From Paracoccaceae bacterium (GTDB taxonomy: Bacteria; Pseudomonadota; Alphaproteobacteria; Rhodobacterales; Rhodobacteraceae), in NCBI GenBank assembly GCA_014872875.1, contig WKFI01000005.1:124001-188000 (forward strand): a stretch of DNA of 64,000 nt, written 5' to 3'. Below, one piece after another: positions 57,051 through 64,000 of the stretch (positions are counted from its first letter, which is position 1; each line of letters opens with the position of its first letter). The translations under genes and the position numbers were made by a program. The notes beneath the pieces are model-generated. The model made no database searches. It had not been told where the DNA came from and saw only the letters and a list, made by a program, of their open reading frames with translations.

Positions 57051-57956
57051 ATGGACTGGGACAAGCTGAGAATTTTCCACGCGGTGGCCGACGTGGGCAG
57101 CCTGACGCATGCCGGTGACAAGCTGAACCTGTCTCAGTCTGCAGTAAGCCGACAGATCAGGGCGCTGGAAGAAAGCCTGAACGCCACCCTTTTCCACCGT
57201 CACGCCCGCGGTCTGATCCTGACCGAACAGGGCGAACTTCTTTTTGACGCAACTTCCGCCATGTCCAAACGTCTGGACGCGGCCTCGGCCCGGATCCGCG
57301 ATAGCGAGGATGAGGTCTTCGGGGAACTGAGGGTCACCACCACGTTCGGGTTTGGCACCTTGTGGCTGGCACCGCGCCTGCCACACCTTTACGAACAGTA
57401 CCCCCAGCTTCGCGTCGATTTGATGTTGGAAGAAAGGGTATTGGATTTGCCCATGCGCGAGGCCGACGTGGCCATTCGCATGAAAGAACCCAGCCAGGCG
57501 GATCTGATCCGCAAGCGGCTGATGACTGTGCGGATGAAACTTTATGCCTCGCGCGGGTACCTGGACCAGTTCGGCACGCCCGAAACCCTTGCAGACATCA
57601 AGGACCATCGGCTTGTTTGCCAGAACCCGTCAGCCGCCCAGGTTGGCGCCTCGGCCGTTCTGGTGCAACAATTGATGACGCACAACCCGGGGTCGCTGCT
57701 CACAGTGAACAACTACTTCGGCGTACTTCAGGGTGTCCTGCACAACTTGGGGATCGGCGTGCTGCCGGATTACGTCACCGAAGACTTTCCGGATCTGATA
57801 CATGTTCTGCCGGAAATCGAATCTGCCGTGGTTCCGGTTTATTTGGCCTACCCAGAGGAACTGCGGCATTCACAACGAATCCAGGCCTTCCGGGATTTTG
57901 TCCAGGACGAGATCATCGCCCACCGCAAGCACCTCAAGGAATTGGGCAAGCTCTAA
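57051..57956 (+). CDS. LysR-family transcriptional regulator
   Basis: The 301-residue protein has the N-terminal winged helix (residues 1-60, DKLNLSQSAVSRQIRALEESL) and a periplasmic-binding-protein-like effector domain (from about 90). It starts at ATG 57051, 167 bases from the start of the divergent indolepyruvate oxidoreductase, the usual position for a LysR regulator of the neighbour. Its effector is unknown. Confidence 0.93.
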   Translation: MDWDKLRIFHAVADVGSLTHAGDKLNLSQSAVSRQIRALEESLNATLFHRHARGLILTEQGELLFDATSAMSKRLDAASARIRDSEDEVFGELRVTTTFGFGTLWLAPRLPHLYEQYPQLRVDLMLEERVLDLPMREADVAIRMKEPSQADLIRKRLMTVRMKLYASRGYLDQFGTPETLADIKDHRLVCQNPSAAQVGASAVLVQQLMTHNPGSLLTVNNYFGVLQGVLHNLGIGVLPDYVTEDFPDLIHVLPEIESAVVPVYLAYPEELRHSQRIQAFRDFVQDEIIAHRKHLKELGKL

Positions 57957-58172
57957 GTTCTCACATTCCGCTCTGCAGCAAATCTTGCAAATCTGTAACA
58001 TCCGTGAACATCAGACATCGCCTGAGTAGCGATCCCTTTGGGGTGTCTACTTGGTATTCGCGACGACCACACACTGCAGACGATCCAAGCAACACACTGA
58101 AAATGCTAATTTTTTAACCACGGCGCGTGGAATTTGATCACCCAAGACACAAGCCATGCAAAAAACGCATAT

Positions 58173-58201
58173 CGGACATGCCGCAATTGCGACCTTATAA
58201 T
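58173..58201 (+). promoter_or_regulatory. Sigma70-type promoter of the second small RNA
   Basis: CGGACA (58173-58178) and a perfect TATAAT (58196-58201) are 17 bases apart. Nothing codes downstream before the terminator at 58292. Confidence 0.7.
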
Positions 58202-58207
58202 CCTTGA

Positions 58208-58321
58208 TTGGGGGCCATGTGACGCCTAAATCAGCAATCGAAGGCGGTGATGCTTAACCGCATATCACCTTCAACCTCCCTGTTGGACTTCGGCCGAGCT
58301 TAGTGCTCGGCCTTTTTTTTT
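58208..58321 (+). ncRNA. Candidate orphan small RNA, about 113 nt, with CUCCCU loop
   Basis: The promoter at 58173-58201 and the terminator at 58292-58321 define an RNA in the 508-base gap between the LysR gene and the MscS channel. GATTG near its 5' end can pair with CAATC about 25 bases on; GGTGAT pairs with ATCACC in a second hairpin; and CAAC (58272-58275) with GTTG (58282-58285) closes a six-base loop CTCCCT (58276-58281), complementary to Shine-Dalgarno sequences. The terminator hairpin follows. Small RNAs with C/U-rich anti-Shine-Dalgarno loops are well known in alphaproteobacteria (cuckoo RNAs, alpha-r14). It could also be a leader of the channel gene. The remaining sequence 57957-58172 shows nothing clear. 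Confidence 0.65.
58292..58321 (+). terminator. Strong Rho-independent terminator of the small RNA
   Basis: GGCCGAGC (58292-58299) pairs with GCTCGGCC (58305-58312) around TTAGT, followed by nine T. It lies 143 bases upstream of the MscS start and 335 bases after the LysR stop, so it belongs most naturally to the intervening transcript. Confidence 0.9.
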
Positions 58322-58464
58322 GCGCTATCGCTCCGGGATGTTTGGGACAACACCGCCAACACATACCCAAAAGATGCGCCAATTATTCAAAAGTTCATTG
58401 TTCGTCTCCGATCCTGCGTTCTAAAGTACCTAGACAGATCAATTCCTTTTTCTCGGAGAGCTTG

Positions 58465-60753
58465 ATGACTATTGCGCGCGCACCTGCCCGCCTTGTTGCA
58501 GCCATGACTGCAGGCCTTGTTTCCCTTTTCCTACTGCTTTCGTCTGCGGCACAGGCTCAGGTTCCGACCCTTCCCTCCCAGCCGGCGGGGGATTCGGTCA
58601 CGGAATTGCCCGAGCCGTTGACCAAGGACGCCATCAACGAAATGGTTGCGCGGATGTCAGACGATCAGGTTCGCTCCTTCCTGATCGAACGTCTGGATGC
58701 GGTCGCCGCCGAACAGACCACCTCCAGCGAACCGGTCAGCTTCGTCGACCGGATGACCCAATTGTGGGGCGCCTTCATCACACCGTCCACGCAGGCTTTC
58801 CAGAAACTGCCGATCCTTTTCGTGCGTCAAGGCGATGCCATGGCAAACTTTGCCCAAACCTATGGCGGCCTTGGCGGCGTGCTTACCATGCTGGGCCTAA
58901 CCGCGCTGGTGTTGGCCATCGGGTTCGGAGCCGAGATGATCTTTCGGCAAGCCACGAAGAAATGGCAAGAACTTGCCGTCTCTGGCGAGGAACAGAGTCT
59001 GGGCGACGCCGTACGGTTCCTTTTCCGCCGCTTTCTCGCTGAAATCATGGGGCTTGTTGTCTTCTATGTGGTGATCCAAACGGTCGGACGTCTGGTCTTG
59101 ACCGCGGAGCAGATTCAGTTTGCAGGACCCTTGGTAGGTTACCTGATCTGGATGCCGCGGCTGGGCGCGGCTGTATCGCGCTTCATCATGGCACCGAAAC
59201 GTCCGGATCTGCGGTTGGTGAACGCTGATGATCACTGGGCCAGCTTCATCCATCGCAACACGATCGGGCTGGTACTGCTCGGCGGCTTCACGATATTCGC
59301 CGTCACATTCAACGCAAGCAATGGCATCGCTCTGGGAGAAACCCGTCTTGGCTTCTGGCTGGATAGCGCGGTCTACATCTACATCATCGCCGTTGCGTGG
59401 ATCGCGCGTGAGGGCCTGTCCGACATGATGCGTGGCACCGACCCGGACCGCACCCCTTATGACGAGCGTGTGGCCGAACTGTACCCCTATTTTGCAATGG
59501 TCGTGGCTGCTGGCATGTGGGTTGTCGTCAGCACCATGAGCGGTCTGGGCAAGCTGACGCAGATCCTGCAGGGTGCGCACTATGTGACAATGTTCTGGCT
59601 GCTGATGGCTCCGGCACTGGACACAGCAATTCGCGGCCTGGTCCGTCACCTTGTGCCACCGATGATCGGTGAAGGTCCGATTGCCGAAGAAGCTTATCGC
59701 TCCACCAAAAGAAGCTACATCCGGATCGGCCGTGTGCTGGTCGCAGGGCTTGTATTGATGATCATTGGCAATGCCTGGGATGTGGATCTGTTCAGCGCTT
59801 CGGCGGACGCTGTTGGAATTGGCGACAATATCATCAGCTTCCTGATGACCTTGGCCGTAGGCTACATCGTCTACGAAGGTGTGTCGCTTTGGGTCAATCG
59901 CCGCTTGGCCAAGGAACAAACGACACTGGCAGTCACCGAAGAGGAAATGGGCGGCGAAGGCGGCGGATCAGGTGGATCGCGTCTGGCGACCGTGCTGCCG
60001 CTTGTTCTGGTGACCTGTCAAATCGCCACAGGCATCATCTTTGGTTTGTTGGCTATCGGAAACCTGGGCATCGACATTACACCGCTTCTGGCAGGTGCCG
60101 GTATCCTGGGTCTTGCCATCGGCTTTGGCGCACAGAAACTTGTGGCTGACATCGTTGGCGGTATCTTCTTCTTGGTCGATGACGCTTTCCGGGTCGGTGA
60201 ATATGTAGACGTAGGCGGTACCACCGGCACGGTCGAAAAGATCTCTATTCGATCGATGCAGCTGCGCCACCACCGCGGACCTGTTCACACCATTCCATAT
60301 GGTGAAATCCAAAAGCTGACCAATTTCAGCCGCGACTGGGTGATCATGAAGCTCAAGTTCACCGTGCCGTTCGACACCGATCCCAACAAGGTCAAGAAAC
60401 TGTTCAAGAAAATCGGCGCTGCCATGGTGGAGGACCCGCTCTACAAGGATGACTTCCTGCAGCCGTTCAAGAGCCAGGGCGTTTTCGATTTTGACGATGT
60501 TGGGATGATCATCCGGGGCAAGTTCATGGCCAAGCCGGGCACGCAGTTCACCCTGCGAAAAGAGATCTACAACAGGGTGAAAGCCGCCTTCAACGAAAAC
60601 GGAATCGAATTTGCGCGTCGCGAAGTTCGCGTCGCCATCCCCGGCCTGGACGAGACGGAACACCTGTCGGATGCGGAAAAACAGGCCGTGGCCGCAGCGG
60701 CCAGCGGCGCTGTACAGCAACAGATCCAGAAAAATGAAGGTGAATCCGGATAA
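58465..60753 (+). CDS. Mechanosensitive ion channel, MscS family
   Basis: This 762-residue membrane protein has a signal-like N-terminus, many predicted membrane spans and a C-terminal MscS core. The pore helix and beta domain are recognisable in GAGILGLAIGFGAQKLVADI and GEYVDVGGTTGTVEKISIRS, followed by the conserved IPYGEIQKLTNFSRDW. It is one of the large MscS relatives, which release solutes on sudden osmotic downshift. GGAGAG precedes ATG 58465; the longer open frame is not used. The outer-membrane protein gene starts about 120 bases after its stop. Confidence 0.93.
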   Translation: MTIARAPARLVAAMTAGLVSLFLLLSSAAQAQVPTLPSQPAGDSVTELPEPLTKDAINEMVARMSDDQVRSFLIERLDAVAAEQTTSSEPVSFVDRMTQLWGAFITPSTQAFQKLPILFVRQGDAMANFAQTYGGLGGVLTMLGLTALVLAIGFGAEMIFRQATKKWQELAVSGEEQSLGDAVRFLFRRFLAEIMGLVVFYVVIQTVGRLVLTAEQIQFAGPLVGYLIWMPRLGAAVSRFIMAPKRPDLRLVNADDHWASFIHRNTIGLVLLGGFTIFAVTFNASNGIALGETRLGFWLDSAVYIYIIAVAWIAREGLSDMMRGTDPDRTPYDERVAELYPYFAMVVAAGMWVVVSTMSGLGKLTQILQGAHYVTMFWLLMAPALDTAIRGLVRHLVPPMIGEGPIAEEAYRSTKRSYIRIGRVLVAGLVLMIIGNAWDVDLFSASADAVGIGDNIISFLMTLAVGYIVYEGVSLWVNRRLAKEQTTLAVTEEEMGGEGGGSGGSRLATVLPLVLVTCQIATGIIFGLLAIGNLGIDITPLLAGAGILGLAIGFGAQKLVADIVGGIFFLVDDAFRVGEYVDVGGTTGTVEKISIRSMQLRHHRGPVHTIPYGEIQKLTNFSRDWVIMKLKFTVPFDTDPNKVKKLFKKIGAAMVEDPLYKDDFLQPFKSQGVFDFDDVGMIIRGKFMAKPGTQFTLRKEIYNRVKAAFNENGIEFARREVRVAIPGLDETEHLSDAEKQAVAAAASGAVQQQIQKNEGESG

Positions 60754-60874
60754 CTGGCAACAAAACTTCGCTCAAGACTTCGGCCCGGTTTCCCACGTGG
60801 AAACCGGAGCTGTGCTGTTTTTTGAACAAGGGTCGTTCACGACGGTGCAGGACCGCGCATCTGGGGGCGAACCG

Positions 60875-62002
60875 GTGTACGCATTGAAGTCCCACCTGTG
60901 GCTCTCAATCTTGATCTCCAGCTTGGCTTTGGCGCCGGCCGCTTCCCTGGCCAATGGCCCAGGACAGGTAGAATCTCAATTCGACCGCCTTCAGGAAAAC
61001 ACCGACGAAGAAACCTTTGGCTTCAGAGAAGGATCCGTGGTGGTCGCCCCGGTGCCTTTCTCGAACCCGATGTTCGGTTCAGGGCTTGCCCTTGGCGTGG
61101 GCTATCTTTTCAAGGACAAAGCCCGGTCAAACACTTCGGTGATTGGTCTGGGCGGAGTTCGAAGCGACAATGGAAGCAAGGCTGCCGCCGCATTGATCAA
61201 CCTGTCGCTTGACAACAATCGATGGAAGATCAGCGCTTTTGCCGGGCAGGCTGATGTCAACTATGACTTGTTCATCGGCAACAGGCCCTTCCCGATCAAG
61301 CAGGACGGCCTGATCGGCCGCCTTCAACTTGCATACGGCCCGACTGAAACCTTCTCGTTCGGCACGACGATCCGTTACCTGGACACAACCGTGGCGCCTG
61401 AGCTTCCAAACCTTCCGCCGCTCCCGCCGCCGGTCAGCCTCGACGCTTCACTGAAACTGGTGACTTTTGGTATCAACGCAGACTGGGACAAGCGCAACGA
61501 CAGCGATTATCCGACAGAAGGTCAGAGGATTTCCTTTGCGGCCTCCTATGGTACTTCGATTGAAGGCCTGTCACGGGACTACGAAAAAGCCTGGCTGCTG
61601 TGGGACACATATATGAGCCTGACGCCACAAGGTGTTCTGGCGTTTCGAACCGCCCTGTGCGGTGCCTCCTCCGAAACTCCTTTCTTTGACCAGTGTTCCA
61701 TTGGTGGTACCGATGCGTTCCGTGGCTTCTCAAGCGCGCAATACCTGGACTTCCGCAGCACCTCCGTTCAGGTGGAGTACCGCCAGCGTCTGAACAAACG
61801 CTGGGGGGTTGTCGCCTTCGGCGGGATCGCTTGGGCGGGCAACACATTCGATCAGATGCAGCAGAACGGCAGCCACAGCGCAGTCGGGGGCGGATTGCGC
61901 TATCGGGTATCCAAAAAGTTCCCGGTCGATTTTTCGGTGGATTACAGTTTCAACAACGAAAGTGAACAGCTGCTTTACATCTATGTGGGCCAACGTTTCT
62001 GA
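60875..62002 (+). CDS. Outer-membrane beta-barrel protein, surface antigen (D15/BamA C-terminal type)
   Basis: The product ends in a beta-barrel with aromatic C-terminus YIYVGQRF and a sequence resembling the D15/TamA barrel domain (GGTDAFRGFSSAQY near the C-terminal third). No POTRA repeats are seen, so it is unlikely to be BamA itself. GTG 60875 is chosen (375 residues) because it begins a signal peptide (LKSHLWLSILISSLALAP) and has GGGGG seven bases upstream. An ATG at 60734 overlapping the MscS gene would add 47 residues with no signal character. Role unknown; position suggests cotranscription with MscS. Confidence 0.8.
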   Translation: MYALKSHLWLSILISSLALAPAASLANGPGQVESQFDRLQENTDEETFGFREGSVVVAPVPFSNPMFGSGLALGVGYLFKDKARSNTSVIGLGGVRSDNGSKAAAALINLSLDNNRWKISAFAGQADVNYDLFIGNRPFPIKQDGLIGRLQLAYGPTETFSFGTTIRYLDTTVAPELPNLPPLPPPVSLDASLKLVTFGINADWDKRNDSDYPTEGQRISFAASYGTSIEGLSRDYEKAWLLWDTYMSLTPQGVLAFRTALCGASSETPFFDQCSIGGTDAFRGFSSAQYLDFRSTSVQVEYRQRLNKRWGVVAFGGIAWAGNTFDQMQQNGSHSAVGGGLRYRVSKKFPVDFSVDYSFNNESEQLLYIYVGQRF

Positions 62003-62107
62003 CGCCACGGTATCTACCTTGCCCGCCCTGCGCGCTCTTTACACTTTCCCAATCCGGCTGCTTGTCCTAAAAGGCCCGCAATTCATGCCACCGCGGGACT
62101 CGAAGAC

Positions 62108-64000
62108 ATGCAGGAACCAGCCATCACGCCTGAACTGATTGCCAACCACGGGCTCAAGCCCGAGGAATACGATCTGATCCTCGAGATCATCGGGCGCGAG
62201 CCGACATTCACCGAGCTGGGGATCTTCTCAGCCATGTGGAACGAGCATTGTTCCTACAAATCCTCCAAGAAGTGGCTGCGCACCCTGCCCACCACCGGTC
62301 CCCAGGTCATCTGCGGCCCTGGCGAAAACGCCGGCGTTGTCGATATCGGCGATGGTCAGGCGGTCATCTTCAAGATGGAAAGCCACAACCACCCCTCTTA
62401 CATCGAACCCTATCAGGGTGCGGCGACCGGCGTGGGCGGCATTCTGCGCGACGTCTTCACCATGGGCGCGCGTCCCGTGGCGGCGATGAACTCGCTGTCC
62501 TTCGGCGAAACCTCCCACCCCAAGACCCGCCAGCTGGTCAACGGCGTGGTCGAAGGCGTCGGTGGCTACGGTAACTGTTTCGGTGTTCCCACCGTGGGTG
62601 GCGAGGTCCGCTTTGACTCGGCCTATAACGGCAACTGCCTGGTGAACGCATTCGCCGCAGGTCTGGCGGACGCGGACAAGATCTTCTACTCGGCCGCATC
62701 CGGCGTCGGCATGCCCGTCGTTTACCTCGGCGCAAAAACCGGCCGTGACGGCGTCGGCGGCGCCACCATGGCCTCGGCCGAATTCGACGACACCATCGAA
62801 GAAAAGCGCCCCACCGTTCAGGTCGGCGACCCCTTCACCGAAAAACGCCTGATGGAAGCGACGCTGGAGCTGATGGCCACCGGCGCGGTGATTTCCATCC
62901 AAGATATGGGCGCTGCGGGTCTGACCTGCTCGGCCGTGGAAATGGGCGACAAGGGCGAACTGGGTGTTAAGCTGAACCTCGAAAACGTACCCCAGCGCGA
63001 AGAGAACATGACAGCCTATGAAATGATGCTGTCGGAATCCCAGGAACGCATGCTGATGGTGCTCAAGCCCGAGCTTGAGGCTGAGGCCCGCGCCGTGTTC
63101 GAAAAATGGGACCTCGATTTCGCCATCGTCGGCGAAACCATCGCCGAGGACCGCTTCCTGATCCTGCACAATGGCGAGGTCAAGGCCGACCTGGTGCTGT
63201 CGAAACTCTCCTCCACCGCGCCGGAATACGACCGTCCGTGGGTGCCGACCCCGACGCCAGAGGCGCTGACAGATGCAGACGTTCCGACCATCGACCCGAT
63301 TGATGGCCTCAAGGCGCTGATCTCCTCGCCCAACTACGCGGGCAAGCAGTGGGTTTACGAACAGTATGACTCGATGGTCATGGCCGACACCGCCCGTGGC
63401 CCCGGTCTGGGCGGCGGCGTGATCCGCGTGCACGGCACCGACAAGAAACTGGCCTTCACCAGCGACGTCACCCCGCGCTACGTCAAAGCCAACCCGGTTG
63501 AAGGTGGCAAACAGGCAGTGGCCGAGGCCTACCGGAACCTGACCGCCGTTGGTGCCAAACCGCTGGCCACCACCGACAACATGAACTTCGGCAACCCCGA
63601 AAAGCCCGAAATCATGGGCCAGTTTGTCGGCGCCATTCAGGGCATCGGCGCCGCCGTGTCGGCGCTGGACATGCCAATCGTGTCGGGCAACGTGTCGCTT
63701 TACAATGAAACCGACGGTAAGGCGATCCTGCCCACTCCGACCATTGGCGCCGTGGGTCTGATTGCCGCCGACGAAGAGCCGATCCTGGGCGAGGCCCGCG
63801 ACGGCCATGTCGCGCTGGTCATCGGTGAAACCATCGGCCACCTGGGCCAGTCCGCGTTGCTGCACGAAGTGTTCAACCGAACTGACGGCGATGCACCCGC
63901 CGTAGACCTGGAAGCAGAGAAGCGTAACGGCGAATTCATCCGCGCCAACCGGGAACTGATCAAGGCCTGCACAGACCTCAGCGACGGTGGTCTGGCTCTG
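62108..64000 (+). CDS. purL: Phosphoribosylformylglycinamidine synthase, PurL subunit (truncated by the window end)
   Basis: The 631 codons present are open to the last base; the family is about 720 residues. PurL makes formylglycinamidine ribonucleotide from FGAR, ATP and glutamine, with PurQ and PurS. Motifs seen are [44 protein letters not shown] and [10 protein letters not shown]. Translation starts at ATG 62108; the Shine-Dalgarno sequence is weak. Neither purQ nor purS is in the window. Confidence 0.98.
   Translation, partial: MQEPAITPELIANHGLKPEEYDLILEIIGREPTFTELGIFSAMWNEHCSYKSSKKWLRTLPTTGPQVICGPGENAGVVDIGDGQAVIFKMESHNHPSYIEPYQGAATGVGGILRDVFTMGARPVAAMNSLSFGETSHPKTRQLVNGVVEGVGGYGNCFGVPTVGGEVRFDSAYNGNCLVNAFAAGLADADKIFYSAASGVGMPVVYLGAKTGRDGVGGATMASAEFDDTIEEKRPTVQVGDPFTEKRLMEATLELMATGAVISIQDMGAAGLTCSAVEMGDKGELGVKLNLENVPQREENMTAYEMMLSESQERMLMVLKPELEAEARAVFEKWDLDFAIVGETIAEDRFLILHNGEVKADLVLSKLSSTAPEYDRPWVPTPTPEALTDADVPTIDPIDGLKALISSPNYAGKQWVYEQYDSMVMADTARGPGLGGGVIRVHGTDKKLAFTSDVTPRYVKANPVEGGKQAVAEAYRNLTAVGAKPLATTDNMNFGNPEKPEIMGQFVGAIQGIGAAVSALDMPIVSGNVSLYNETDGKAILPTPTIGAVGLIAADEEPILGEARDGHVALVIGETIGHLGQSALLHEVFNRTDGDAPAVDLEAEKRNGEFIRANRELIKACTDLSDGGLAL

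Noticed and set aside
62228-63865. 545-codon open frame on the minus strand
   Set aside because: It is antisense to purL, whose family motifs are clear throughout; the low-complexity Gly/His composition is typical of a shadow frame.
1-64000. CRISPR arrays, tRNA/rRNA genes, insertion sequences, attachment sites
   Set aside because: No regularly spaced repeats, cloverleaf-like intergenic sequences, transposase frames or flanking direct repeats were noticed. The only repetitive DNA is the RTX coding repeats. This is a reading by eye, not a computed search.

Overview
The window is a GC-rich, gene-dense piece of chromosome from an alphaproteobacterium. It is most likely a marine Rhodobacterales of the Roseobacter type, close to Ruegeria. 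The basis for this is the Usg protein, a LexA box of the form GAAC-N7-GAAC in front of lexA, a TTAA-N7-TTAA (CtrA-type) site in front of gltA, a gene-transfer-agent-like endolysin/holin pair, several RTX and Hint proteins, and a fused indolepyruvate ferredoxin oxidoreductase with a divergent LysR gene. No tRNA, rRNA, insertion sequence, CRISPR array or prophage structural gene was recognised. Most of the window is ordinary housekeeping chromosome.

Layout. 1-5.4 kb: pgl/zwf (oxidative pentose phosphate pathway), an orphan radical SAM protein, an RTX-like protein divergent from a Hint-domain protein, and usg. 5.6-13.7 kb: gyrA with its terminator, a secreted YSC84 protein, an M32 carboxypeptidase cotranscribed with ctaA (heme A synthase), trmJ, and a ThiE-like protein. 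13.7-20.6 kb: a HupE/UreJ-like membrane protein head-to-head with a DUF4198 protein (possible metal handling), psuK-psuG (pseudouridine breakdown), DUF502, a patatin and bdhA, then an orphan small-RNA candidate. 20.6-28.8 kb: a YejA-type solute-binding protein, an XRE-cupin regulator divergent from an acyl-CoA ligase/DsbA/ion-channel run, an MFS exporter and a TPR protein. 28.8-34 kb: mfd, an unknown membrane protein and hemB. 34-45 kb: a serralysin-type RTX protease, a YSC84 lipoprotein, lexA, comEC, gltX, gltA and an 863-residue modular RTX protein. 45-53.4 kb: a leftward run argC-ccmE-(endolysin-holin)-ccmF-ccmH-paaG, with murI and an acyltransferase further to the right. 53.4-64 kb: the fused indolepyruvate oxidoreductase with LysR, a second orphan small-RNA candidate, an MscS channel, a BamA/D15-type outer-membrane protein and the first 631 codons of purL.

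The best leads are two intergenic small-RNA candidates, each with its own promoter and terminator (minus strand 20383-20458; plus strand 58208-58321, with a CUCCCU hairpin loop that could pair with Shine-Dalgarno sequences). Next are the gene-transfer-agent lysis pair lying inside the cytochrome c maturation operon, a perfect CtrA site in front of citrate synthase, and a three-module membrane-anchored RTX protein. Starts were moved from the longest open frame wherever a ribosome binding site, signal peptide or family start argued for it; each case is stated.
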